In this document: one piece after another, positions 1 through 12,272 of the stretch
Position numbering within the stretch: the first letter of the stretch is position 1
How the letters are laid out: each line of letters begins with the position of its first letter
Source of the DNA: Cercis canadensis
Taxonomy: Eukaryota > Streptophyta > Magnoliopsida > Fabales > Fabaceae
Reading direction: 5' to 3'
NCBI GenBank assembly: GCA_003255065.1
Contig: QAOA01006911.1
Span: forward strand, 243,295 to 307,294
DNA length: 64,000 nucleotides
Program-made: the position numbers and the translations under genes
Notes under the pieces: model-generated
What the model was told of the DNA's origin: nothing
The model's database searches: none
What the model saw: the letters and a program-made list of their open reading frames with translations, nothing else

Positions 1-329
1 AACACCGGATATGCATGCACTTCCTTCTTCCTCCCTTCTTTATCTTTTTCTCTTTTTCTTGAAAAATTACCAATTTTATTTATTTATTTATTTTTCCCGT
101 TTGTGTTGTGCTACACGTTTCGTTGTTAGCGCGCGTCACAGTTAAATCCCTCCCTCTCCCACCACGCAAGCTTTCACAAAGCTTTTTACCGGTAACTCGA
201 CTTGTGACCGTACGAAAATTAGAGGCCTCGCTCCAGCTGACGTCACTATCCACCCAATACAGCCAGTCTTAATCCACGTTCACCGATACTGCCGGTTACT
301 TAATCTGTTACCTGATAAATCCCAGGTAC
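1..329. other. Left-edge non-coding DNA, ATI upstream region
   Basis: No open frame resembles a protein here. The stretch is pyrimidine-rich at first and then leads to the TATA box of the ATI gene, so its right part is probably promoter. A previous gene may end left of the window. Confidence 0.5.
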
Positions 330-337
330 TATAAAAT
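330..337 (+). promoter_or_regulatory. TATA box of the ATI gene
   Basis: TATAAAAT lies about 95 bases before a strong splice donor (TTCG|GTGAGC near 428). That places a short non-coding first exon at about 360-428, followed by a leader intron ending just before the ATG at 1191. Seen in sequence; the transcription start is inferred. Confidence 0.55.
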
Positions 338-1190
338 CCATTTGCTGAAGACTTCGCACGGCAGTTTCAAGTTTCAAGCTCATCGGAAAGTCATCGTACG
401 CGGTTAGATCTTGTTCGCTTTAGCTTCGGTGAGCGTTTTTTTTTCTCTCTCAGTATTATGAATTATGTTGCTTTTTTTTTTTTTTTAANTTTTTTTTAAA
501 TTTTGTTGGGGAAATTTTTGCCAATGATTGTAGAATCCGATCAATCCGCGGTAATTGTCGTGGTGGGTGATTTTGTTGATTTTGACATGGGTTTTATCTT
601 CTGATTTGTGGCGTTTTTGGATCTCAAAGTGGGGTGTTATGGGTTTGCATGAATGGTTTTGTTTATACTTATGTAGCTGTGCATGTTTGCTTGTGCTTCA
701 ATGGATTGATGACTTGGTGGAGCATGTGCATATTGGATGGAATTGGAATAGATTTTCTCATTGACTGGAAAAAGAAAAAGATAGTACAAAATTCGTAACT
801 GGATAAGAGGATAGTTTATTGACGAGAAAGAGTGAGTAGAGGGAAGATGGGGAATTTGATTTCATGTTTTTTACGTTGAAAGAAAAGGAAAAGAAAAGGA
901 AGGTTTCATTTCGTGGGGTTGAGCTTTATTACAAGAAAATTTGGTGGATTTTAGATTTATGTTTCTCTGGGTATGAATGAATTATGAAGCTGATTTCGGA
1001 CTTTTCTGCCATATCGTTTATTGGTTTATGAATTTTTGGTTTGTAAATCATATTTTGTTTTTGTGTTAAATCAATTCCCAAGCTCCCTTATTATAGTAAA
1101 TATAAAATAGATGTATGTTTTGATAAATGTGTAAACTTAGTCTGAGTAAAATTGAAATTTTGATAACATTATTGTGATGAAAAAAGAAAG

Positions 1191-3618
1191 ATGGCAGATA
1201 ATGAAGATAAAGAGGAAAAGACTTCTCGTGGGAATGAGTGGGAGGTTGTAACGCTTACAGAATCAACATATGCAGCTGCTCCTGGTCCCAGGGAAATTGA
1301 AGTGAAGGATGGTGACAAGGGAAATGAGTATGCACAGGATGAAGCAGAAACCGGAAATGAATATGCACAGAATGAAGCAGAAACATCACATGCGTTGTTC
1401 ATGTCTGGTCACTTTGTCTTTCCACCCAGCAAGCATGAGAATTTGCCATTGGAACCTGATCATAGTGAGATTCGTGATGAATCTGGAGGCAAGAGTGTTG
1501 TCTCTGACGTGCCCATTGAAGAAGGGGTCATACCTAGTGGAAAGGATGAAGAAAGTTTGACAATTAAAGGATTGAATGTTCCAGAGGAGTTTGCAGGTAT
1601 ACAATATTTTGATGAGAAAATCAACAAGTTATCTGTTCATGGTAAAGAGTTTGACGAGGGTTCAACTTTACAAGGTTTTGGTTTTATTGACAAAGAGGGA
1701 AGTATTTATGATCCTGCGAAATACAGTTCTTTCCACAATGAAACAGATTTCAGTAGTGCAACTGCATATGAGGAAAATATGGCTGCTTCTGAAACAACTG
1801 AGCCAGCTGAGCAAGGCTCAAATGTTTCTCCTGATATTTCACAGTCAAAGAACTTATCCGAAGATGATAAATATACCCCTTCAGATCTTCCTTGTGGAGC
1901 CTGGTGGAAGAGAAGAGCTGCCTCCTTATATGCTCATGCAAAAGAGGCCAATACATTTTGGTCTATTTTCATTGCCGCTGCCGTAATGGGACTTGTAATG
2001 CTTGGGCAGCGCTGGCAGCAGGAAAGAGCATTGCAACTCAAGTGGCAGATAAATGATGAGGTGTGTCTATTATCATCAATCTTTGCTCTATGATATTACT
2101 GATCTGAACATGTTTTAGCTTGCTCTTTGGTCAGAGAATATATGCATTTGATAAATGGTTCTTAATGCATTATATTTGGTTTCATCTTTTTCAACCATGA
2201 CCCTCCATGTTATGCCTACCTTGTGTATGAAGACATGGTTAAGGCAAACAACATATCTTATGGAACTATGATTGAGCAGTCTTTTTAACAGTTTGTACTA
2301 TGCCAACAGTCTAAAAGTTTGTCTTTTGTACCTTTATTACACTCTATGATATAAGTATGGGGTGAAGATACCTTTTAAAAGGTGGAGATGCCTCCTTTTT
2401 TTTGTTTTCTTTTTAAAATTTTTTGAGCTAAATAATTCTAAAAGTTTATAGACCAGTATTATGAGAGCATGATTTCAGTCATTTACGACATTCCAGAGCT
2501 ATGCTATTTGCAAATTTTATGGTGACCCCTTTTTGAAAGTACTACTTTTTCCTTTTCTGATATACTTTGGAGGAAATTGATTTTACATTGCAAAAGTGAC
2601 TGTTATCTCACCAAGTTAGAAATGAGTATTTTCTGCTAGAAAGGGGATGTGTGAAGAGATTTTGCATGGCTAATTAAGTTTGCTGGGTTGATCAAATGAG
2701 TAGAAGGTGCTGTGTCCAGTCTTGAGTTGGTCATTGCAGCCAGAGAGAAGCATAGGTTGTTGTAGTTTGGTTCAAGCTTAAGTGCTTTGTCTGTCTGTCA
2801 TGATGTGCAAGGTAGGGAAGGTGCAAAAGGGAGTGGGTAGTGAAAATGAAACAGGATACAAAGGTTTAATTTTTCAATCGTAGGTACTGGGTACCTGCAC
2901 TTCAAATTGTCAATCTTTCCATTTTTCACTCTCCCACTTCAGCAGTACCAAGCAAACCCTAAGTAATGAATAATGGAAGTCTTGAAATGTCTAATTATGC
3001 ACAATATACTCATTTTCAACCAGCATGTCATGATGTAACATTAATTTGTCATGACACTATAGACTAGGGAACTGGTGATATCTTTTGCTGATCATGATGA
3101 TGGTGCAGATCAGCTTGGTATATCTTATGGTTGAGAACCGTCACTGAAGACTAATGACCATTTGTACCACTTTACAAAACTTTGAATGCTATTATTAATT
3201 TTTGAGCAATGTGATAATCTGTTTCTCATTTAAGACAAAGCAGTGATAGGAATTTAAGGCGATATATTATTTAGCTCCCTTATTCTGTATACAAGCATAA
3301 ATCTCCTTCCAAATTTTTGAGTTAGAATATATTATTTAGAAGCAAATGATTTTTATTGCAAGTTCAATGCTGTGCAACATCCATATGGGGATCACCACCA
3401 CCCCCCCCCCCCCCNCGTCCTCTTTTTCTCTCTTTTGGTGCAATGTGTTAATTGACCGTTTGATTTCTTATGTCTTAAGAATACTAACATTTGAAATGTT
3501 CCCATTTTGAAAGGCAAGGAGCAGGATGCTTGGTCCCATATTTCGACTCAAAGATGTACTGGTTGGTGGCCACCGCCGTGGTTCCTTGATTAGGGGCAGC
3601 TCCTCAAGTGCAAGTTAA
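1191..3618 (+). CDS. ATI2: ATG8-interacting protein (ATI1/ATI2 family)
   Basis: Two coding exons, 1191-2060 and 3514-3618, join in frame (donor GAG|GTGTGT, acceptor AAAG|GCA) to give 324 residues. ATI proteins are plant-specific membrane proteins of the ER and plastid bodies that bind ATG8 and deliver cargo to the vacuole by selective autophagy. The N-terminus carries an ATG8-interacting motif, W17-E-V-V20, in the same context as Arabidopsis ATI1. A single hydrophobic segment lies at about residues 256-272, followed by a basic tail and the conserved C-terminus FRLKDVLVGGH. The middle is acidic and low in complexity. Residues 44-54 and 55-65 are an 11-residue tandem repeat (see findings). A 1453-base intron separates the exons, and a leader intron precedes the ATG. 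The family is clear. The ATI2 label rests on recalled synteny with At4g00355; ATI1 is the alternative. Confidence 0.9.
1320..1385 (+). repeat. 33-nt in-frame tandem repeat in ATI
   Basis: Two 33-base units (1320-1352 and 1353-1385) encode GNEYAQDEAET and GNEYAQNEAET. They differ at three bases, two of which are silent or nearly so, and the frame is kept. Confidence 0.9.
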
Positions 3619-4478
3619 GATGATGACGAAAATTGTATGTCAGAGAGGTTGAGAAAGAGAGATGCTAGGTTTGTGAAATGCCAGTTTGCTGCTGGGATTT
3701 GTTACCTTTCTCATTATGAATATGTCATGGTTAAACATTTTATAGTACAAATTTTCTTGCTTGGTTTTTAATTTTGGTGTTGTACTGCCTGAGTTGCATT
3801 ATAGCTCTTGAATGTCCTCCAACTTGTTAACATATATATTCTGATTATGTGGAGTTGGCGGTTTAGACACCAAAGATGACAAATGAAGTGAGGGACATTA
3901 CTTTGATTATGGATATAGTTTTGTGTTGACTGTAACATCTGCAGTCTTACAAATTGGAATGAAATGGGCGATTGAAACAAAATATGCTTCTGTGCATGGA
4001 CATAGAACCAGAACCAATGTGACATGAGATGGCTCTTCTTTGTGACTTTGTCTACATACTGAATAGCATTATCTATGTGAATAGATATTATAGATACTGT
4101 TTGATAGATGCAGTATAATGATATAGAAAATGCTTCCCCATTCAACTCTCTTGGTTTTGCCAGAAAAAAAATAAATCCCTCTCGGGTAAAAGCAGTTAAA
4201 GATTCCATGCTCTGATAAGTACTGATAAATGACTTTATTTTCCATGCTGGTGTTGAAGTTTGGAATGCTCTGAATTATGAAGTTAAATTTTTTTACTGGG
4301 TACTGGGTAGTTTTCCTTAAATGAGATCTAGGTTCTATTCTCAATATTATACTTTCTAGGCAACATCTTTCAGCACCAGATTATGTTATCTAGAAATTGG
4401 ACCAGAATTTCATTTTTTCACCGGTAGCCCAAATTTCATTTGATGCTGCGAGAAAAACTAGCTTGTTTTTATCAATAC
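3619..4478. other. ATI 3' flank, no gene seen
   Basis: About 150-300 bases probably form the ATI 3' UTR. The rest has no frame that resembles a protein; minus-strand frames here look accidental. Confidence 0.5.
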
Positions 4479-4487
4479 TAAATTTAA

Positions 4488-4964
4488 GGTTTAAATATTA
4501 TGTAAGTTTTTATAGTTTGGATGAATTTTGAATTAGGTTCTTGTAGACATTTTTTATTTTTTAGGTCTTTATAGTTTAATTTTTTTTTAATTGGGTCTAT
4601 GTTATTACCTCCAATTATAATTTCGTTAGTTTAGGACTAACATAACAAACGACTTGTCTATGTGTCAATAAAAGAAATTGACGTAGTGTTAAAATGACAC
4701 AAAAATGATCACATTGTCAACTTTTTTGAGCCAAAATTTGATGATATGACAATTTTTGTGTCATTTTGACACTACGTTAATTTTTTTTTATTAATACATA
4801 GATAAGTCGTTTGTTATGTTAGCCCTAAACTGACGAAATTATAATTGAGGGTGATAACATGTTCTCAATTAAAAAAAATTCAAATTATAAGGATCCTAAA
4901 AGAGAAAAAAAATTATAAGGACTTGATTCCAAATTTATTCAAGGACATGCAATATATTTAAATC
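4488..4964. mobile_element. MULE-type MITE (477 bp, long inverted repeats)
   Basis: The two halves are inverted copies of each other over nearly 200 bases each; for example the block near 4625-4715 is mirrored at 4740-4830. The ends read GGTTTAAATAT on the left and, reverse-complemented, GATTTAAATAT on the right. The element is flanked by TAAATTTAA (4479-4487) and TAAATTAAA (4965-4973), a 9-base target duplication matching at 8 of 9 positions. A 9-base duplication with long terminal inverted repeats is the mark of Mutator-like elements. There is no coding capacity, so it is non-autonomous. Confidence 0.8.
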
Positions 4965-5021
4965 TAAATTAAATTCTAATATTTGTTGTTATGTATTTAT
5001 CGGTTAAGGGACGCCAATTAC

Positions 5022-6776
5022 TTTTTTTTTTTTTTATAAGAAGATAGAATATTATTAAAGATTTGATACAATCACGTCTACAAGACAGCTTGGTGGAAAA
5101 TCACACCAAGTAAATAAAGAACTTGCAGTAGTAGCATAAGCAGCAACAGAGTCAGCAGCTCTGTTAGCAGACCTCGGTACCCAATTAAAAAACCATGTAT
5201 GCAAACCAGAACAAAGATCCAGCACGTCGTCTAAAATCAAACCCAGAGGAGACAGATCTCGGTTTTTATGCTTCAGAGCCAGCATAATGCTCTGCGCATC
5301 CCCTTCAATACATAGGTCCCTTAACTCCATCTCTAGAGCTTTCTGAATTCCTTCCCTACAAGCCAATGCCTCAAGCAAGCACTTCCACAAAGTTGAACCC
5401 CTCCATAGGAATAGCCCAAGCAGCAATGAAACGACCTACATGATCCCGAACAACTCCACCAATACCGCCCTTGCCAGAACTCTAAAAAGATGCATCCACA
5501 TTCAGCTTGAAATAGGGAGCCACTGGTTTCTCCCATTTAACCACACTTGCAACTTGACCACTTGACTGGGGCGAAAGATAACCTCCTATCTCTTCGCAAA
5601 GGGTCAGTGTATTGCTCCAAACCGACGCCACAGGGATCCGTGGCTTGCCCAAACGAGACTCATTGCGCCTGTTCCAAAGCTTGTAGCACACCAAAGTCAT
5701 TTTAGCAATCTTCTCATCTGCCCATCCCATACACACTTGACTAAACCAGTCCATAAAATAGGCAGCCGAATTACACTCAGAACCAACAACCAAATCCGTG
5801 GCTGCCCAAACCCCATGAATGTCTGGGCAAAGAAAGAAAGCATGGAGGATGGACTCTGGAGCATCTTGGCATAGCGGGCACACATTGGGAATACTTAAGC
5901 CCCGGTTAGTTAGAGCACAAGTGGTAGGTCAAATACCTTTGCAACAACGCCATAGAAAGAGACGATATTTGTTTGGGATTTTGAGTTTCCAAACCTTTTT
6001 TCAAACAGTTTGAAGGTCAGAATTGACATCCTGATGTCGCTCCTTTATCAATGCTTGGTATGCTATTTTAATAGAGAAAACTCCATTCTTAGAAAGCTTC
6101 CAAAACATGCTATCAATTTGACTTCTAAAACTGAGAGGGATGTCTCATAACATGTGAACCTTAGCTTCATCAAAAAGGTCATAAAATCATAGGGACATTC
6201 CACCGAGTACTGTTAGCCAGGAAGAGCTCCTTCACGTGACAATGAGCTAGGGGATCAAGTAAGATGGAATGGACCATACCGTCCTCGGTTTGTGGAAGCC
6301 ATGGGTCTGTACCTATCACGACACGTTCACCATCTCCAATATGAAACAGCAAATGTTGCTTCAAAACTGGGAAACTAGCCCGGATACTTCCCCAAGTGAA
6401 AGAAGGCCGCCAACCGAGAGGTGCTTCAAGTAAAGAACCATTTGGAAAGTACCTTGCTTTAAGAATGGTGGCAAGGAGAGAATCTGGGTTATGCAAGAGC
6501 CGCCAACCCTGCTTAGCCAACATCGCCACATTAAACTCCTCCAAATTCCTAAAACCTAAACCACCATATTTCTTTGGGATGACTAACTTTTTCCAGCTAA
6601 CCCAATGCATATTGGCTGTATTCGAATTGTTTCCCCACCAAAATTTAGCCATAAGTTGATTAAGCTCATGACACGAAGACTTTGACAGGCGAAAGCAACT
6701 CATAGTGTAAGTAGGGATAGAAAGAGCAATGACGTTAATCAAAATCTCCTTACCTGGTTTAGATAGAAGTTTTTAA
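5022..6776 (-). pseudogene. 5'-truncated, broken LINE (non-LTR retrotransposon)
   Basis: Read on the minus strand, the sequence starts inside a reverse-transcriptase ORF2 at about 6776 ([12 protein letters not shown]). It continues through the C-terminal RT region with FWWG and KKYGGLGF (6742-6179), a zinc-knuckle region (CPLCQDAPESILHAFFLCP near 5883-5825) and an RNase H domain ending at 5055 (FFNWVPRSANRAAD). Stops and frameshifts interrupt it, including an in-frame TAG just after NVDASF (about 5482) and a frame change near 5426, so it is dead. The plus-strand poly-T at 5022-5035 is the poly-A tail of the insertion. The 5' end is cut off, as usual for LINE copies. I found no clear target-site duplication. 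Confidence 0.9.
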
Positions 6777-6879
6777 GTCTATCTAATGTTATTGAACGGC
6801 GGTTTTATTTAGTTCGAATATCTATGACATTTTTTTTTCCTACAAAATGAAATTATTAATTTCAGACNATTATTAATTT

Positions 6880-7790
6880 AACACCTGATCATATAAAAGA
6901 ATAGTTAGTTTGAACAATGTGTTAACTATTAAGGTATAAACAAAAAAAATTATGATACCAAATGATCTTTTCTTTTGGTTAATCCACTTATTAATTGTAG
7001 CAACAAAAAAAAAATTCCAGTTATTTATATTTTTCAAATATTCAATGAGTAAGGTGAAAAGTGAAACACATTTTTTTATTATAAAAAATATATAATAAAA
7101 ATAATTAAAAGACTGGGCCAAGCTGGTTCGGGCTATAATTCATCAAAGCCTGGCCCAAACTGAGTTATCTGGATTTGGTGCCTAGACAATTGAATGCCTA
7201 CTCCTCTTTCATTGTGAACTTCATAATATGAAGTTCTATGGAAAAGTTATTTTGTGGTTATTGGAGCAGAAAGTTATTATAATTATTAAAAAAGCTCACT
7301 AATAATCCATGCCTAACGACTTGCATGAAGTAATACCAGGATCAAGTGGATCACAATTGCTCAAATTATCTAAAATAAAATTAGTTAGTACAGATATCAC
7401 ATGATCATATAAAAAAAAATAGTAATTTTTTTTTATGTGAAGAAAAAAGAGTCAATTAGATAGAACAATGTATTAAACAATAAAAAAAATTTGATACCAA
7501 ATACTCTCTCCTTTTGGTTAATCCACTTAATCATTGTAGCAAAAGTAAAACTACGAGTATGTTAAAAATGATTAAAAGGTTTTTTTTTTTTTAAAAAAAA
7601 TTACTCAAAAATTCAATGAGTCTATGGAGTGTTTTTTTGTTTTTTTTTTTTTTCTCAAAAGAATCACATTAATAATTAAAAATAATGGGCCAGGTGGACC
7701 GGGCTAGAAATGATCTAAGCCTGACCCAAACTGAGTTCTTTGAGATCCATCTAGATTTGGCGCCTTCACAATGAATCCCTACTCGTCTTC
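6880..7790. repeat. Diverged direct duplication upstream of ORC5
   Basis: Segments 6880-7211 and 7396-7790 share the same run of landmarks in the same order: TGATCATATAAAA, GAACAATGT, TTGGTTAATCCACTTA, TTGTAGCAA, CAATGAGT, ATAATTAAAA, a GGGCCA-rich block, CCCAAACTGAGTT and GATTTGG(C/T)GCC. Small insertions and homopolymer changes separate them. The right copy runs into the probable ORC5 promoter. Confidence 0.75.
7756..7763 (+). promoter_or_regulatory. E2F-type site in the ORC5 promoter
   Basis: TTTGGCGC matches the plant E2F consensus TTTSGCGC. It lies about 390 bases before the ORC5 start codon, in the right copy of the promoter duplication. The matching position in the left copy (7174-7181) reads TTTGGTGC and has lost the core CpG. 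Plant ORC genes are known E2F targets, so the site fits; binding is inferred. Confidence 0.6.
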
Positions 7791-8149
7791 CCGCTCCCTT
7801 GTTTCCTTTCTCCCCTCTTTTCTTCCCCAGAGACCCAAACTCCTATTAACATCGCCGGTGAAATTTCCCATTTAGAGAAAATTATTTCTCTTCAGGTAAG
7901 CACTTGTCTCTCTTTCTCACTCTCTCTGTATGCCTCCGTTGCTTTGTAGATTTTGCTATCTCTACTGTGGAAGCTGCTCCGCTACAGCTCCTGATAATCT
8001 TTCAACGGCATTTCACCTTTGGCACATTCCCAATATATTTTTCTTTTACATTTTCATTATTTTTTGGCTCATTTCTATCAATTTCAGCTCTAATTGACGA
8101 TTCCTTCATTATCAGAATCTAGGGACCTAAGTAGTAATTAACTCAATAC

Positions 8150-10382
8150 ATGGATAAAGAGGAAACCCCACAAATTCCCAGAAGAACAACCAGGTCTTCA
8201 GCTTCAGCTTCCACTTCAAATAATGTAGCTGCAAATAAAGTAATTACCCCTGATCCTCTAACAATCAACGACCTTGTAGTTGGAGGAGACCCCATTAGCC
8301 TGGATGATTTAATTTCTAATTTTCCCGGTAGAAGAAGCCAGATTCTTGAGCTTGTGCGTCTTTTTGGTCCATTGAATTCACCTATGCTTCCTTTGTTTGT
8401 GTATGGTGGTGCTTCTACTGGAAAAACCAATATCATTCTTCAATTGTTTAGGCACCTCAACAGGCCCCTTGTTTATTCAAGTTGTAGGACATGTTATAAT
8501 CAGCGTGTCTTGTTTGAATCCGTGTTAAATCAGCTACTGCTTCATAGAAAATATGCTGCCAATGGCTATTCGAATGCCAAGCGCTGTGAAAGGCCATCTG
8601 ATTTTGTCAATTTTCTTCGTGAAGCATTGACCAATGTGGTAAACAATCTGAAGGGGAATTCGGAGAAGTTGAGCTCTAATAAGTGGGGAGAACGGGGAAT
8701 TGGATATATGGTTTACTTGGTATTTGACAATTTTCAGCTTGTTAGGGAGTGGGATAAAAGTTCTACTATATTACCATTTCTGTTTAATCTCTATGATCTA
8801 CTAAAGATGCCTGAAGTGGGTATGATTTTCATCAGCAATAGTTCCCCTGATACCTATTACTCAAACATGGGTTATGTGGAGCCTATCCCTGTTTACTTTC
8901 CTGATTACACTGAAGATGAACTTCAGAAAATATTCATCAGAAACCAAGCAAACCAAAAGCTGTATTCCTCATTTCTAGAGTAAGACACTTTCCTCCCTAT
9001 GTCAGTTTTGATTTTCTGCTTTACATGATTCTATATAGTGAAGATTTGTTTCTTGTCTTACAGTATAGTTCTGAGGCCTTTCTGTAGAATTACTAGACGG
9101 GTAGATGAATTGTCTACTGCCTTCAAGCCACTATTTGAAAAATATTGTGAACCTTTAAGCAATCCAGGAGTTGTTCCCAATGAAGACATGAAGAGAAAGT
9201 TATTCAGTTATCTTAAGCCTCATATTTCATCCTCTCTGAATGAGGTATTTAAAATTTCATCACCTGTTACTTCACCTGAAGTTGAGGCCTCCAAAGAGAC
9301 AAAAAGGAAGGGGAATCCCAAGAAGTCGGAGCATTCTCAAGAAATTGAAGAGTTAGAGTTTCATATGTCAACTTCTGCAAAGTATCTTTTTATATCAGCA
9401 TTTCTTGCTTCCAGAAATCCAGCTACTCTTGATGCTTCACTTTTTGATTCCACTGGTGGTTCTGATAATAGAAAGAGAAAGAGGAAGTAAGTCTAATGAT
9501 TTTGTACTAAATTTTTGCTACTGGCAATGAATTAGGATGCATTAGCAGCTGAGAAGGAATTAAATAAGATCAATATGATTTCTTGTGAGTTTTTGGTACT
9601 TGGGTTGCAGCCTGCAGTATTTCTTCTTATTTAGTTTCAGACTGAATTTTTTTTGTTATCATGAATTTTTTTTTTCCTTTTATTCATTGTCTTTGTAGGA
9701 ATTCTGTATTGAGATTCTAACTATCATCTGATTGGTTTTAACAAAAACCTATTATCTGATTGGATTTCTTATTCCATTCATAGTTGATGCTAAAAATTAG
9801 GTCTGCTCCCAGAAAACATTCTAGTTTTGTCTTATCTCTTTTTACCAACTGAGCAGATTAAGTTTGTCGTCTGAAATATGCTTTTCCATTCATAGGCCCT
9901 CTGAGAAAGTGCTGGAACAGAAGGAAAGTGCTGAAGAAGAACTTCTAATGAAAGGACCCGGAACTTTTCCAATTGAGAGGCTGTTAGCCATCTTTCAGTG
10001 TATTGTATCAGTGGCAGAAGATCCATCCGATGAGGAGGAACAAAAAAATGAAGGATTAGGAGTTCAAGGTGGCAATGGTGGACTAATGTCCGACGTTCTT
10101 TTGCAACTATCCAGTCTCTGCAATGCTAATTTTATCATTAAAGGAGGAAGCTGTCCAATAGAAGGCTCAACTCGATATCGATCTACTATATCTGAAGACC
10201 TGGCTTTGAAGGTAACCTTCGTTTCTCACTCTATATTGACACTAAATTCGTTATATAAAGAGATTTTTTTTTCCCTTTAAAAGAAATTATGCCTTCTTAA
10301 TAATTTTTCTGCCTCCCACTCTTTTAAGCAGGTTGCAAGGAGTCTTAAGTTTCCGTTATCAAAGTATTTGTATAGACGATGA
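8150..10382 (+). CDS. ORC5: Origin recognition complex subunit 5
   Basis: Four exons, 8150-8979, 9064-9486, 9896-10211 and 10332-10382, join in frame with GT-AG borders to give 539 residues, close to the usual plant ORC5 length. ORC5 is an AAA+-type subunit of the six-part nuclear complex that marks replication origins and loads MCM helicases. Walker A is GGASTGKT at residues 86-93, and a Walker B-like VFDN lies at 191-194. The winged-helix C-terminal region includes the conserved RRVDELSTAFKPLFEKY in exon 2. The protein ends FPLSKYLYRR. A leader intron is likely (CTTCAG|GTAAGC near 7895). Residues before about 50 are low complexity. ORC5 is the one well-known gene here that I do not recall from the matching Arabidopsis segments. 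Confidence 0.95.
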
Positions 10383-11857
10383 TAATATTTGACACGGCTG
10401 CTTCACAAAGCTTGGTCAACAAAATTTTCTGTTAGGTCTACCGAAAGGAAATTAGATAATGAACATGTTATATAAGTGTATATAAACTCTACTGTGATCT
10501 CCACCTATCAACTTGAGCAGCATGAAATGGCTGAAATTTTTAAAAAAGTTTGAAATCAACGGTAAGTGTGAAAAATTCTGATGCTTCTGTTCAATGGATG
10601 GACTATGTATCTTTCAGGGGACCAAGTCAAAAGGCTACTTGAGCATCTGAGTTAATTATTGGGTTTGACATATTGCACATTGTATTTTGTAATATTGATT
10701 ATTATATTTAGTGCAGATCCTAAATCTTGTTGCTTTTAGCTGATTAGAATTCTAATCTAGAACAAAATTTTGCAGTTAGTATACTGTAACAGGTACCATG
10801 GAGCCGTGCTTCTTATCTTCACCTAATGCAGCTTTTGCCAGTATGAAATGTTTGCTTTAGGGGTTACCTGTTTTCTAGGGCTTCAAATGAATCTAATGAC
10901 ATGCTGGCCCTTGAAACCTTCTTGAAGTTATACATTTGTCTCTAGATTCTATACATACTTTTGGATGGATATATTTAAGATTCATATACTTGAGAGGCAT
11001 GACTGCAATATACAAAAACTTGATTCAGGGAGGATAAAATAGAAACATATCCTGTGATGACAGTATTACTGACACAATTATGGAAACTGGAAAGTCTTTC
11101 TCTCGTTACTGCATGGTATGTGATCCCTGAGTAAGCACATGAATGGATTCTCTGCTCATAGCTTAGAACTGTTTAATTGGCTATTTTGTTGAAAAATTTT
11201 ATAAGCAGTTTATGCAGGATTCTGGAAGTGCTCTAGATATTATAGGTGATTGATTTGACTTGGAATAAGTTTGCTGCTTCAAAATTTGATGTTTAGGCCT
11301 GTACCCTATTTTAGTTTGTCCAATTAAGCATATGTGGTTAGAAAATTTGTCATCAGGGTTGAAGCAGACTCATATTTCATAAAGGTGCTTGTTTCTGCAT
11401 GTGTTGGAAAAATCCTCAAACGTATATAGTTTCTTCAATTAAAGCGGGTTTCCAGAAGAGAAATAGGTGGTTTACTAAAAAAAAATAGCAAGACAAATCA
11501 ATTTGAATAATGATAGTTACACACCGGTGTCAAACGATGTGCACCATCATAGTTATCAAATTGAAATTTTAATAACATGACCTATTTGATTATGTCACGG
11601 GTTGGCTTGCCTTGAGCTCACTTAAACTTGCAACCTAAAAGGGGTGGGTTTATAGGTCAATTTTTAAATAGGTAACAAATATATTAACTTAACTTGTTCT
11701 ATATATATGGCAGCCGGACTAGCTCAGTATACTTAACCCAAATTGACAACTCTAATAAAAATAGGAGGAAATCAGTCTTAATCTATGTAGCACGCGTACG
11801 GGTACAAAATGTCGATATGATATTTTTAAAAAAATAAGAGTGCGGGTACGTTACATC

Positions 11858-11878
11858 ATATATATATATATATATATA
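11858..11878. repeat. (AT)n microsatellite
   Basis: Ten uninterrupted AT units, seen directly. Confidence 0.9.
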
Positions 11879-12272
11879 AAATAAAATTTAAAATTATTTA
11901 AGTATTAAAAATATCAACCATTAATCCTTAGTAAATAGTAACAATTAACAAATATTAACTCAAAATATAAATCATTAATCAAAATTCAAATAATAGAATT
12001 TATCATATTTGATTAAGTATCATCAATATATTATAAATCTTTTTTAATTAGACCAAATGTATTATAAAAAGTCACAAAAAAATGATAAATCCAAAATCTA
12101 ATTCTTATTATTTTTCAAATTTGTTAGATGCATTAAAAATACATTTTAAATGATTAGTGAAAGTTATAATGTATAAATTAAAGTGAAACTTGTAATAATT
12201 GAAGAAAATAATGCAATAAAGCTTTTGAAATACTTTAAAAAAAAAAAAAGATGCGTTTCTTTTATTGGTTCA

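Noticed and set aside
555..764. 69-codon frame in the ATI leader region
   Set aside because: It lies inside the predicted leader intron and has no family resemblance.
4488..6776. MITE and LINE as parts of one composite element
   Set aside because: The MITE has its own flanking 9-base duplication and the LINE its own poly-A tail, so they are separate insertions.
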